A stretch of 34,706 bases of DNA from an uncultured Prochlorococcus sp. (GTDB lineage Bacteria > Cyanobacteriota > Cyanobacteriia > PCC-6307 > Cyanobiaceae): positions 1 to 34,706 of the forward strand of contig CACJPB010000011.1 of the NCBI GenBank assembly GCA_902595175.1, in the 5' to 3' direction. Within the stretch, counting starts at the first letter, position 1, and each line of letters opens with the position of its first letter. Of the stretch, positions 8,130 through 15,309 are shown piece by piece. Below the pieces are notes generated by a model. That model did no database searches, was not told where the DNA came from, and saw only the letters and a list, made by a program, of their open reading frames with translations. A program made the position numbers and the translations under genes.

Positions 8130-8153
8130 TTACTCCCACTCTATAGTACCGAG
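8130..8153 (-). repeat. Distal att-like copy of the guaA 3' end
   Basis: On the minus strand this reads GTIEWE then stop (TAA), just like the last codons of guaA. Ten bases, ACTCCCACTC on the plus strand, are identical to the guaA copy (10433-10442), and the neighbouring differences are mostly at third codon positions. Further upstream the similarity to guaA stops. The frame can be traced back to a nearby ATG as a 12-codon ORF (MTALFLGTIEWE), which is not a plausible gene. Best read as a recombination core. Confidence 0.6.
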
Positions 8154-8215
8154 AAATAAGGCAGTCATAAACGTAGTGATACCAACATGTTTGAACCCAT
8201 AATAACACACATTTT

Positions 8216-8239
8216 CCTGAGGGAAACCTGAGGGAAACC
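8216..8239. repeat. Tandem CCTGAGGGAAA repeats, left end of island
   Basis: Two perfect head-to-tail copies of the 11-mer CCTGAGGGAAA (8216-8226, 8227-8237) followed by CC. The same 22-base tandem recurs at the right end of the island in the same orientation, with GAGTCT a short distance downstream in both places. These resemble the arm-type direct repeats of tyrosine-recombinase attachment sites. Confidence 0.75.
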
Positions 8240-8284
8240 AATTTTTAGATCGAGTCTGTTTAATAAAAACTAAAAATTAATTAC

Positions 8285-8467
8285 TCAGTCACAGTAAATT
8301 AAACAATTCTGGTTAGTCGGATGTTCTCTACATTCCTTATCCCAAAAATTTTGGAATTCTTGAGGGCACTGCTCTAATTCTTTTGGAGTCTCGTTCAAGT
8401 TTAAACCTGCATAATTAAATGCGGTTAGATATCTTGGAAGAACATTGAATTGATTGAATAGTTTCAT
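8285..8467 (-). CDS. Small four-cysteine protein with strong ribosome binding site
   Basis: A 60-residue protein with cysteines at 34, 46, 55 and 59, the last three in a compact C-terminal CREHP...CLIYC pattern. No signal peptide or membrane segment is evident. The start is well supported by AGGAGGT placed six bases before the ATG, and a second AGGAGG lies about 25 bases further upstream. Such a strong Shine-Dalgarno is unusual beside the neighbouring genes, many of which have none visible. It is the gene nearest the left end of the guaA island, and its function is unknown. The cysteine layout could bind a metal or form disulfides. Confidence 0.65.
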   Translation of the reverse strand: MKLFNQFNVLPRYLTAFNYAGLNLNETPKELEQCPQEFQNFWDKECREHPTNQNCLIYCD

Positions 8468-8520
8468 AAGACCTCCTAGATCTATACCTATATTGTCCTC
8501 CTTTTTTCTTGAAATTCATA

Positions 8521-8534
8521 GGGTATTAATACCC
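8521..8534. promoter_or_regulatory. 14-base palindrome upstream of the small Cys protein
   Basis: The perfect palindrome GGGTATTAATACCC lies 54 bases upstream of the start at 8467. An imperfect echo (GTATTAGTGC) follows at about 8537. It sits in the gap shared by the leftward small gene and the rightward RNA candidate, so it may be an operator for either. No family can be named. Confidence 0.4.
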
Positions 8535-8594
8535 GAGTATTAGTGCTTTATGGTTTGTGCGACTATCTTTTTCTATTCAGCAGTAGTAGAAATA

Positions 8595-8683
8595 ATTCAG
8601 GAGTCAAAAGCACTTCATCGACTTTGTGGACAGCGAGGTGCATAAGACTCGAAGAGGGCAAACAAATGCCCTCTTATTTTTTT
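8595..8683 (+). ncRNA. Candidate structured small RNA with intrinsic terminator
   Basis: No ORF lies on the plus strand here, yet there is a two-hairpin architecture. GAGTC (8601-8605) pairs with GACTC (8646-8650), then a 4x4 internal loop (AAAA/ATAA), then GCACTTC (8610-8616) pairs with GAGGTGC (8635-8641) with one G-U, closing an 18-base loop. A GC-rich terminator follows at once (8652-8683). No plus-strand gene lies within 4 kb upstream, so this is not a gene's 3' UTR. The 5' end is unknown. The 3' end overlaps the HNH gene stop on the other strand. It does not resemble Yfr1, Yfr2-family, 6S or SRP RNA as I know them. Confidence 0.6.
8652..8683 (+). terminator. Intrinsic terminator, plus strand
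   Basis: AAGAGGGCA (8652-8660), loop AACAAA, TGCCCTCTT (8667-8675): a perfect 9-bp stem followed by ATTTTTTT. This is the clearest intrinsic terminator in the window. The T run is only on the plus strand, so it serves the RNA candidate and not the converging HNH gene, whose stop codon (8682-8684) it touches. Confidence 0.8.
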
Positions 8684-9359
8684 AAATAAATTTTGCTCCT
8701 TTTTTCAGATTATGTCTCGCACATAAAAGTTGAATATTAGATGCTACTTTTGATGATCCTCCTTTTGAAAAAGGAAGAATATGATCAAAATGTAAATTAT
8801 CGCTTGAACCGCAAATCCTACATTTACCCCTATCACGCTCATAAACCTCTTTTTGAACTTCACCAGGAATTTGTCTGTTGTGAAGCATATCTAAATATTC
8901 TTGATCATCTTGATTTAGATCTATTTTTGGTTTCAACAAAAACTTGAAAACTTTTCTTTTTTGATCATTTTTCTCATAAGCATCGATCAAATCATAAAAA
9001 CCCATATCAACCCAAATACCTTTTCTCAATTTTCTATACACTTGAATCTGTGAAGGTTCTTTTACTCCGTGTTTATAATCGAGTGCTGCCTGAAAAAATT
9101 TACCATTTTCAGTTGGTATTCCTGAGGGTGTTAATAAAGATTGATCAACCAATTTTTTTTGGGGATTTAAATTTACAGGAACATCATGTCCCTCATATTC
9201 AATAACACCATCTTCCAAAATATGGTCATTATATAGAGCATTTTTTTGAGTTGACATCAAAACTACAGAATATGTTTTTTGTATTGCAAAGTTCATTCCC
9301 TTTTGTATCTGTTTACCGTTCTCTTTTATTACTAATTGGGTATAAGAAATAACTTTCAT
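8682..9359 (-). CDS. HNH endonuclease with possible SRA-like N-terminal region
   Basis: A 225-residue protein. The C-terminal 55 residues are an HNH nuclease domain: zinc-type C180-x-x-C183, catalytic D192-H193 (FDHILPFSKGG), N208, and C213-x-x-H216. The N-terminal region (about 45-145) has GVIEYEG, an FFQAALDYK helix, and a region ending GIWVDMGFYDLIDAY...VFKFLLKPK. That layout resembles the SRA/YDG modified-base-reading domains found fused to HNH in type IV (modification-dependent) restriction enzymes. The resemblance is by eye and moderate. It belongs to the guaA island, where defence genes are common cargo. Intact and full length as far as I can judge. Confidence 0.75.
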   Translation of the reverse strand: MKVISYTQLVIKENGKQIQKGMNFAIQKTYSVVLMSTQKNALYNDHILEDGVIEYEGHDVPVNLNPQKKLVDQSLLTPSGIPTENGKFFQAALDYKHGVKEPSQIQVYRKLRKGIWVDMGFYDLIDAYEKNDQKRKVFKFLLKPKIDLNQDDQEYLDMLHNRQIPGEVQKEVYERDRGKCRICGSSDNLHFDHILPFSKGGSSKVASNIQLLCARHNLKKGAKFI

Positions 9360-9398
9360 AATTTTTCTTTAACTGATTCAATCAATCCTAATTTCCTC

Positions 9399-9503
9399 TC
9401 ATTCTTTGATTAAATTAAACTTGACTTCATAACGATAGAAATCAATATTCGGAGCAACCTTAAGAGCAAACTTTATCCTTAATTTATTAATAATATTAAC
9501 CAT
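9399..9503 (-). CDS. Doubtful 34-residue ORF
   Basis: ATG at 9503 gives 34 codons to a TGA at 9399, in the gap between the DUF1330 gene and the HNH gene on the same strand. The product is basic and partly hydrophobic (contains KFALKVAPNIDFYRYEVKF). No ribosome binding site is visible and I recognise no family. It could be a remnant of a longer gene or chance. Confidence 0.25.
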   Translation of the reverse strand: MVNIINKLRIKFALKVAPNIDFYRYEVKFNLIKE

Positions 9504-9536
9504 GAAAGAATTTTTAGTTTAAACATTTTTCCTTTT

Positions 9537-9824
9537 TCAAACTCCCTCAAAGATGGTAAGAGTCAGATCAGAATATGGAGTTCTTAAAGGAATCATCTTT
9601 TGATATTCCTCTGATTCATATGCAGAAACGGCATCTTCTTTTGACGGAAATTCAATAATTACTGTTAGATGTCCAAGAGTACTTTCCTTCTCAATAGTTG
9701 CCAAATCTCTAGCAAAAAATTTTCCATTAACAGAAGGCAACCAACCTTGAAGTGCTTTTAAATAAGGTTGCATTCCTTCACCGTCTTTAATAGATCCTGT
9801 TGATAACCAATAACCTTTTGCCAT
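9537..9824 (-). CDS. DUF1330 family protein (dimeric alpha-beta barrel)
   Basis: A 95-residue protein matching the DUF1330 fold: an N-terminal beta strand (MAKGYWLST), a helix with YLKAL, a central Gly-Lys-Phe-Phe-Ala-Arg segment, a strand with HLTVIIEFPS and a short helix with AYESEEYQKM before the last strand. Such proteins form ferredoxin-like dimers. Activity is unknown for most members. It lies inside the guaA island on the same strand as its neighbours, 78 bases after the cysteine-rich gene. No signal peptide. Confidence 0.8.
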   Translation of the reverse strand: MAKGYWLSTGSIKDGEGMQPYLKALQGWLPSVNGKFFARDLATIEKESTLGHLTVIIEFPSKEDAVSAYESEEYQKMIPLRTPYSDLTLTIFEGV

Positions 9825-9902
9825 TTTGAAAAAACTCTCTTTTATTATTATAGAAATTTGATAAATGGAATCTGGAAAAGATTAAAAAAATAATTAACTA
9901 AA

Positions 9903-10148
9903 TTAAGCAACTTCGGGACACCAACCTTCACGAAGTTCTCTTCTTTTTACCCAGTATTTGCATCCTTTTATTAGATGATCTCCTTGAGGTATTAGTTTCT
10001 GGTGGACCGGACAAGTTAAAAGAGTCACGCATTGAACAGTACACGCATAACGGAAGTGATCACAGCACATACAAATCTTTGTTCTTTTCTTTCTTAATTG
10101 ATTTTCTTCCCAATCATTGAGATAACCCCACTCTTCTTCGGCAATCAT
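9903..10148 (-). CDS. Cysteine-rich small protein, unknown function
   Basis: An 81-residue protein with eight cysteines (26, 28, 29, 36, 40, 46, 63, 77) and histidines at 31, 49 and 58. The core runs KICMCCDHFRYAC, then CPVHQK, then GCKYW. This density of Cys and His suggests a zinc- or iron-sulfur-binding fold. The N-terminus is acidic and the middle basic. It resembles small hypothetical proteins of picocyanobacteria, but I cannot assign a role. It is the island gene nearest guaA, and its upstream region holds inverted repeats and GGGAAAC direct repeats. Confidence 0.65.
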   Translation of the reverse strand: MIAEEEWGYLNDWEENQLRKKRTKICMCCDHFRYACTVQCVTLLTCPVHQKLIPQGDHLIKGCKYWVKRRELREGWCPEVA

Positions 10149-10257
10149 AATAGTAATACAGATGTACTACTAAGAATAATACAAGTGAAGGCACATTGGG
10201 AAGCAAATAAAATTACAACCTAAAAAGTAAAAAAATATTGTATTTTGAATACAAAGT

Positions 10258-10295
10258 GTAGAGAAATTTAAATCTCTACGATTTCTCTATAGAGA
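10258..10295. repeat. Cluster of inverted repeats near the island's right end
   Basis: GTAGAGA (10258-10264) faces TCTCTAC (10273-10279) across an 8-base spacer. Then the palindrome TCTCTATAGAGA (10284-10295) gives two more half-sites of the same motif, so four related half-sites fall within 38 bases. They lie between the start of the cysteine-rich gene (10148) and the GGGAAAC direct repeats, and could bind a regulator or recombination accessory factor. Confidence 0.6.
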
Positions 10296-10309
10296 CAGGA
10301 TTTTCACTC

Positions 10310-10392
10310 CACGGGAAACCTGAGGGAAACCTCGCTGTTAAGATCCATTACAAATAGGAAACATAAATTCTGAGGGAAACCTGAGGGAAACC
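10310..10392. repeat. GGGAAACC direct repeats, right end of island
   Basis: Two clusters in the same orientation. 10310-10331 has a degenerate copy (CACGGGAAA) plus one perfect CCTGAGGGAAA, and 10370-10392 repeats the tandem seen at 8216-8239 (first base aside), again followed by a T run and GAGTCT. The second cluster ends 40 bases from the guaA end. Confidence 0.75.
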
Positions 10393-10430
10393 TACTTTTT
10401 GAGTCTATAACTGGGTTTATAACCTATTCT

Positions 10431-10454
10431 TCACTCCCACTCAATGGTTCCAGG
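10431..10454 (-). repeat. Proximal att-like site: 3' end of guaA
   Basis: The last codons of guaA (GTIEWE, TGA stop). Seventeen of the first 21 plus-strand bases match 8130-8150, including the 10-base core ACTCCCACTC at 10433-10442. It would be the gene-restoring junction of an element inserted here. Confidence 0.6.
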
Positions 10455-12017
10455 AGGTTTGCTTGTAATATCATAAACAACTCTATTAACTGAACTTACT
10501 TCGTTTACGATTCTATTTGCAATCCTCTCCAAAATCTGAAAAGGAATTTTTGACCAATCTGCCGTCATACCATCTTCACTAGATACACAACGTAAAACTA
10601 TTGGCCATGCATACGTCCTTTTATCTCCCATAACTCCCACAGTTTTAACAGGTAGCAATACTGCAAATGCTTGCCAAATATCATTGTAAAGACCTGCTTT
10701 TTTAATTTCGTCTCTTACTATCCAGTCTGCATCTCTTAAACAGTCAAGTTTTTCATTATTCACCTCTCCCAAAATTCTTATAGCTAATCCTGGGCCTGGG
10801 AATGGATGCCTTTTTATTATTTCATCAGGCAAACCTAAAGCAGCGCCCACTTTTCGGACTTCATCCTTAAAAAGTTTTCTTAAAGGCTCAACTAATTTAA
10901 ATTGTAAATCTTTTGGCAGTCCACCCACGTTATGATGACTCTTTATTTTTACAGCTATTCTTTCACCAGTCTTGGGATCAATATTAGTACCAGCACTTTC
11001 AATAACATCAGGATAAAGAGTACCTTGAGCTAAATACTGGAAAGGTCCCAATCTATTGCTTTCTTCTTCAAATACCCTAATAAATTCTTCGCCTATAATT
11101 TTTCTTTTTTGTTCTGGATCAGTAATCCCTTTTAATTTGGCAATAAACCTTTCCCTTGCGTTTATATATTCCACTTTTATGTGAAATTTCTTATCAAAAA
11201 AATTCATTAAAAATTCTGGTTCACCTTTTCTCATGAATCCTTGGTCTATAAACATGCATGTAAGCTGATTTCCTATTGCTTTATTGAGTAGAAAAGCAAG
11301 AGTTGAAGAATCAACTCCTCCAGACAAAGCAAGCAAAACTTTTTTATTACCAACTTTCTCTCTTATCCTAGGAATAGTTTCCTCTATGTAGGTTTCAGTT
11401 GTCCAATCAGCAGCACAGCAAGAAATTTTATAAACAAAATTTTTAATTACTGTCATCCCAAATTCTGAATGAATAACTTCAGGATGAAATTGTACACCAT
11501 ATAATTTCTTTACATCATTTGAAATTGCTGCATGAAGTGTGTTCTCAGTATGAGCAATTTTATTAAATCCATCAGGCAAACAATTAATTGAATCGCCATG
11601 ACTCATCCACATAATAGATTTATCTTCTACATCAGAGAGAAGGTCAGATTTTAGATCTATATTAATTGGCGCTCTACCATATTCAGCTTTTTTAGAGGCT
11701 GAAATAACAGATCCTCCAAGTTCTTTGACCATTAATTGCATTCCATAGCATATGCCAAGAATAGGAATTCCTAAATTAAAAATTTTTTCATCACATTTAG
11801 GCGCATTTTGTTCATATACAGAATTTGGGCCTCCACTCAAAATGATCCCCTTAGGATTAATTTCATTAATATCCTCAATTGAAATAGAGTTACTGACTAC
11901 AAGAGAAAAAACATTGGTTTCTCTAATTCTTCTTGCAATCAATTCAGAATATTGAGATCCGAAATCTAAAATCAATATTGAAGGATCTCGTTCTTTTTTT
12001 AAAGGTATTTGACTCAT
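10431..12017 (-). CDS. guaA: GMP synthase (glutamine-hydrolysing)
   Basis: A 528-residue enzyme converting XMP, ATP and glutamine to GMP, the last step of guanine nucleotide synthesis. The N-terminal class I amidotransferase domain has nucleophile C90 (GICYGMQ) and the H178/E180 pair (FHPEV). The ATP-pyrophosphatase P-loop is SGGVDSS (232-238), and the C-terminal dimerisation domain ends in the conserved GTIEWE. The length is normal and nothing is damaged, even though its 3' end appears to be the integration site of the neighbouring island. cbiD lies 55 bases upstream on the same strand, so the two may be co-transcribed. Confidence 0.96.
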   Translation of the reverse strand: MSQIPLKKERDPSILILDFGSQYSELIARRIRETNVFSLVVSNSISIEDINEINPKGIILSGGPNSVYEQNAPKCDEKIFNLGIPILGICYGMQLMVKELGGSVISASKKAEYGRAPINIDLKSDLLSDVEDKSIMWMSHGDSINCLPDGFNKIAHTENTLHAAISNDVKKLYGVQFHPEVIHSEFGMTVIKNFVYKISCCAADWTTETYIEETIPRIREKVGNKKVLLALSGGVDSSTLAFLLNKAIGNQLTCMFIDQGFMRKGEPEFLMNFFDKKFHIKVEYINARERFIAKLKGITDPEQKRKIIGEEFIRVFEEESNRLGPFQYLAQGTLYPDVIESAGTNIDPKTGERIAVKIKSHHNVGGLPKDLQFKLVEPLRKLFKDEVRKVGAALGLPDEIIKRHPFPGPGLAIRILGEVNNEKLDCLRDADWIVRDEIKKAGLYNDIWQAFAVLLPVKTVGVMGDKRTYAWPIVLRCVSSEDGMTADWSKIPFQILERIANRIVNEVSSVNRVVYDITSKPPGTIEWE

Positions 12018-12072
12018 GTATAAAAGTTAGCTCAATTTATTTACAAAAGCATAATGAAAGACAAAATTAATC

Positions 12073-13185
12073 TCACTTAAAATAAGAAAAATAATTATTA
12101 CCATAATTTCCAGCCCACCTTATTTCTCTTTTTCTATCAAAAATGATTGATGCAATTTCCATATTCGTTTTTACATACCTATTTACGTAAGCAAAAGAAC
12201 GTTTTTCTATCGTATTTGATAGATTCTTAAACAATTTATCAGCTAAAGATTTATTAAATCGCTCAAGGAGTAATAATCCATCCTCAAGAGTATTTAACTC
12301 AGATAATTTAACTATTATTTCAAGGGGCAACTTTTCTTGGACAGCAAAATAAACAAGAATCTCAATTCTTGCATCAGCTAAATGATTATGAGTATGAAAA
12401 ATACCACCTGCTAACTTAATTAGTTTTCCATGATAACCAAAAAGAATTACAGTTTTAACTTTTTTTATTGCGGCATCAACTAATAATGGACCTATCCAAT
12501 TTCCAATTTTGATAATTGGTAAATCAACATTATAAGTTTTTGCCAAATCTAACCCATTTTCTCCAATAACAAAAACAACTTTCCCTTTAAAATCATTTTG
12601 AATTAATTTTGCTAGATTAGCTTTAGCCTCTTCCAATTGATCAGGTGAAGCACTAGAGTAAGTATCAGCAGAAGTTCCAATAATAGATAATCCGTTAACG
12701 ATACCAAATGACTTATTACTAGTTCTCTCAGCTAAGAACTCTCCATTAGGAAAAATAATTTCTAATTTCAAATTAAAGCCTTCGGGCATAATATCTAATA
12801 AATTTTTATTTATAACTTCTTTTGCGAAATCAGAAATACATATCTCTGATGTTTCTTTTTTTATACCAACCCCTGATCCTGCAATAATATTTATTGGAAT
12901 TGTTTGAACAGAATTATTAAAAGAAATTTTTTCTAAAGTGGCTATTGTCCATATTTCTAAGTTTTGTGTAATATCAAGATCTAAGCCAGACTTTGCAAAG
13001 GTAATTCCTAAAGCATGCGAATTATCTTTGAGTAAACCAACAGAATGAATCTCGATTTTTTTTTCATTTTTTTCGTTAGGAATTTTTATTAGTTCATAAT
13101 TATCAAATGGTAACCCTACTAGTTTTTTTAATGCTGACCTAGCAGCTCCAGCAACCCACAAAGGTAAAGAAAATCCTTTTTTCAA
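12073..13185 (-). CDS. cbiD: Cobalt-precorrin-5B (C1)-methyltransferase
   Basis: A 370-residue CbiD. It takes part in the anaerobic-type corrin pathway toward cobalamin (pseudocobalamin in picocyanobacteria), methylating C1 of the ring. Family features visible are the N-terminal GFSLPLWVAGAARSAL, the IIAGSGVGI loop near residue 105, the central NGLSIIGTSADTYS segment and the HTHNHLADARIEI motif in the C-terminal domain. Divergent from the aminotransferase at 13246 with a 60-base gap that must hold both promoters. Confidence 0.88.
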   Translation of the reverse strand: MKKGFSLPLWVAGAARSALKKLVGLPFDNYELIKIPNEKNEKKIEIHSVGLLKDNSHALGITFAKSGLDLDITQNLEIWTIATLEKISFNNSVQTIPINIIAGSGVGIKKETSEICISDFAKEVINKNLLDIMPEGFNLKLEIIFPNGEFLAERTSNKSFGIVNGLSIIGTSADTYSSASPDQLEEAKANLAKLIQNDFKGKVVFVIGENGLDLAKTYNVDLPIIKIGNWIGPLLVDAAIKKVKTVILFGYHGKLIKLAGGIFHTHNHLADARIEILVYFAVQEKLPLEIIVKLSELNTLEDGLLLLERFNKSLADKLFKNLSNTIEKRSFAYVNRYVKTNMEIASIIFDRKREIRWAGNYGNNYFSYFK

Positions 13186-13245
13186 ATCAAGTAATTGAAA
13201 AATATATAATGAGAACTAATCTAAGAATGACCTATTTCACAAAAA

Positions 13246-14409
13246 GTGGCCATACAACAAAAATTATCATTGATGATTCCTGGACCCACACCAGTTCCAG
13301 AAAAAGTTTTACAAGCACTAAGTAAGCATCCAATAGGACATCGCAGTAAAGAGTTCCAAGATCTCGTTGAAAGCACTACCAAAAACTTACAATGGCTTCA
13401 TCAAACTCAAAATGATGTTCTAACAATTACTGGTAGTGGGACTGCCGCAATGGAAGCTGGAATAATAAATACCTTAAGTAAAGGAGATAAAGTAATTTGT
13501 GGAGAGAATGGGAAATTTGGTGAGAGATGGGTAAAAGTTGCTAAGGAATTTGGTTTAGAAGTTATAAAAATTGATTCAGAATGGGGCACTCCGCTTAATC
13601 CAGAAGAATTCAAAAAGCTATTAGAAGAAGATAAACAAAAAGAAATAAAAGCAGTTATCTTAACTCATTCTGAAACTTCCACAGGTGTAATTAATGATCT
13701 AAAAACTATAAGTGGATATATTCGCGAACACAACACAGCTTTATCAATTGTTGACTGCGTTACAAGTCTTGGAGCTTGCGATGTACCAGTAGATGAATGG
13801 GAATTAGATGTTGTTGCTTCAGGATCACAAAAAGGATATATGATACCCCCAGGGCTTAGTTTTATATCAATGAGCCAAAAAGCTTGGGAAGCTGCAGAGA
13901 AATCTAACTTACCAAAATTTTATTTAAATTTAAAATCCTATCAAAAGAGTCTTTTAAGCAACAGTAATCCATATACTCCAGCAGTTAATTTAATTTTTGC
14001 TTTAGATGAAGCTTTAAAAATGATGAGAGAAGAAGGCTTAAATAACATTTTCTACAGACACAATAAACATAAATTGGCGGTAAGCAATGCTACGAAGGCT
14101 TTAAATTTAAAATTATTTGCAAACGAAAAATATTTAAGTCCTTCAATTACTGCAATAAAAACTGGAGAAATGGATGCTGAAGAATTTAGAAAAACAATAA
14201 AAAATAATTTTGATATTTTACTTGCTGGCGGACAAGATCACTTAAAGGGGAAAATATTTAGAGTCGGACATTTAGGCTATGTTAACGATAGAGATATTAT
14301 TACAGTAATTTCTGCCATAAGTAATACTCTTCTCAGCCTTGGCAAAATTACAAGCAACCAAGCTGGTGAAGCATTAGCTGTGGTATCTAAATATCTTGCA
14401 GGAAATTGA
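13246..14409 (+). CDS. Class V aminotransferase (alanine/serine-glyoxylate type)
   Basis: A 387-residue PLP enzyme, often labelled as a soluble hydrogenase 42-kDa subunit in cyanobacteria because of an old purification, but its sequence is that of an aminotransferase. The N-terminus has the MIPGPTPVPEKV signature, ITGSGTAAMEA surrounds the phosphate-binding loop, VDCVTS holds the PLP-ring aspartate (D170), and K196 (SGSQKG) is the Schiff-base lysine. Likely reaction: amino-group transfer to glyoxylate, linking photorespiration with glycine supply. The GTG start at 13246 is the only usual start, as an in-frame TGA lies at 13228. Confidence 0.88.
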   Translation: MAIQQKLSLMIPGPTPVPEKVLQALSKHPIGHRSKEFQDLVESTTKNLQWLHQTQNDVLTITGSGTAAMEAGIINTLSKGDKVICGENGKFGERWVKVAKEFGLEVIKIDSEWGTPLNPEEFKKLLEEDKQKEIKAVILTHSETSTGVINDLKTISGYIREHNTALSIVDCVTSLGACDVPVDEWELDVVASGSQKGYMIPPGLSFISMSQKAWEAAEKSNLPKFYLNLKSYQKSLLSNSNPYTPAVNLIFALDEALKMMREEGLNNIFYRHNKHKLAVSNATKALNLKLFANEKYLSPSITAIKTGEMDAEEFRKTIKNNFDILLAGGQDHLKGKIFRVGHLGYVNDRDIITVISAISNTLLSLGKITSNQAGEALAVVSKYLAGN

Positions 14410-14410
14410 G

Positions 14411-14608
14411 TTAAGTTCCTGGCTCTTCAACATTTCCACCTAATTCAACAATCTTTTTTCTAAGAACGATTGATTTTTTTTCATCACCCTTAGTTTGAGC
14501 TATTGCAAGAGCAAACTCTAATTTTTCTAACTGGTGACCACCTTCAAAGAAAGATAATTTTTTCTTTATACGGTTTTTATTTTCTTTGTATGAAATTTTT
14601 GAAGACAT
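14411..14608 (-). CDS. Small conserved hypothetical protein
   Basis: A 65-residue, highly charged protein, basic in its first half. Residues about 26-55 are probably helical (LEKLEFALAIAQTKGDEKK), followed by GGNVEEPGT. No membrane segment or signal peptide. It converges on the aminotransferase gene with a single base between the stop codons, a gap typical of streamlined picocyanobacterial genomes. Function unknown. Confidence 0.6.
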   Translation of the reverse strand: MSSKISYKENKNRIKKKLSFFEGGHQLEKLEFALAIAQTKGDEKKSIVLRKKIVELGGNVEEPGT

Positions 14609-14740
14609 AAAAATTCATGCTTTACATAATATTATGCCAACAAAAGGGGACATTACGAGAGGAAAAAAAATATTGTTTGATTATAAACTAAAGCAAAAAA
14701 AATTTTTTATTAATATATTGTTCAAACATCTCTTAAATTT

Positions 14741-15253
14741 ATGCCAAACATAAATCTAATCTACTATCTAGTTGCAGGAGGAATTTTTGGAGCTTTAGCT
14801 CTAAAAACGGGTATTCCTGCTGCGCCTCTTGCAGGTGCTTTAATAGGCGCAAGCATACTTAGCATCAGTGGAAAAGTCGATGTAGCCGAGTGGCCAATCG
14901 GCACAAGAACAATCTTAGAGATTGGAATTGGAACTGTCATTGGTACATCATTAACAAAAGACTCGTTAGTTGATATTCAAAACTTATGGAAGCCAGCGAT
15001 ATTAATAACTTTTACTTTAGTTATTACTGGATTGGCAATTGGATTATGGACAAGCAGATTACTTAATTTAGACGTAATAACAACAATTCTAGGTGCTGCA
15101 CCAGGGGGAATTAGCGGAATGAGTCTTGTTGGGTCGGAATACGGAGTAGGAGCTGCAGTAGCAACTCTTCACGCAGTAAGATTAATAACCGTGCTTCTAA
15201 TTCTTCCATTAGTTGTGAAATGCTTGAATATATTTGGACTAATTAAATCGTAA
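14741..15253 (+). CDS. AbrB-family membrane protein, half-length
   Basis: A 170-residue integral membrane protein with about five hydrophobic helices. The repeat GIPAAPLAGALIGAS followed by GAAPGGISGMSLVGSEYG is the signature of the AbrB / ammonia-monooxygenase-regulator membrane family (PF05145), unrelated to the DNA-binding AbrB. Usual members carry two such repeats in about 350 residues; this protein has only one, so it may work as a dimer. Transported substrate unknown. No neighbour is clearly co-transcribed. Confidence 0.75.
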   Translation: MPNINLIYYLVAGGIFGALALKTGIPAAPLAGALIGASILSISGKVDVAEWPIGTRTILEIGIGTVIGTSLTKDSLVDIQNLWKPAILITFTLVITGLAIGLWTSRLLNLDVITTILGAAPGGISGMSLVGSEYGVGAAVATLHAVRLITVLLILPLVVKCLNIFGLIKS

Positions 15254-15309
15254 ATTTCTATAGACATATTCACAATAAAAGATATTTTTAAATAAAAGAT
15301 AAATGGCTA

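Larger units (their letters stand above)
8130..10454. mobile_element. Probable integrated element at the 3' end of guaA
   Basis: The two ends carry related sequences. At 10431-10454 is the true guaA 3' end. At 8130-8153 a remnant also encodes GTIEWE-stop in the same direction, with synonymous differences. Tandem CCTGAGGGAAA repeats lie just inside both ends, all in the same orientation. Inside are five minus-strand ORFs (one doubtful) and a plus-strand RNA candidate. No integrase is present, so the element is either decayed or mobilised by a recombinase encoded elsewhere. Bounds are approximate. That the guaA 3' end serves as an integration site is known from other bacteria; its use here is inferred. 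Confidence 0.6.

Noticed and set aside
8115-8166. 12-codon ORF MTALFLGTIEWE as a gene
   Set aside because: Its end matches the guaA terminus, so it is best explained as an attachment-site remnant read in frame.
8595-9359. IscB or TnpB-like nuclease with an omega RNA beside it
   Set aside because: The HNH protein has no RuvC or arginine-rich bridge and is only 225 residues. The RNA converges on it rather than lying upstream of it.
13246-14409. Hydrogenase subunit, as this family is often labelled
   Set aside because: All motifs, including the PLP lysine K196, are those of a class V aminotransferase. No hydrogenase genes are nearby.
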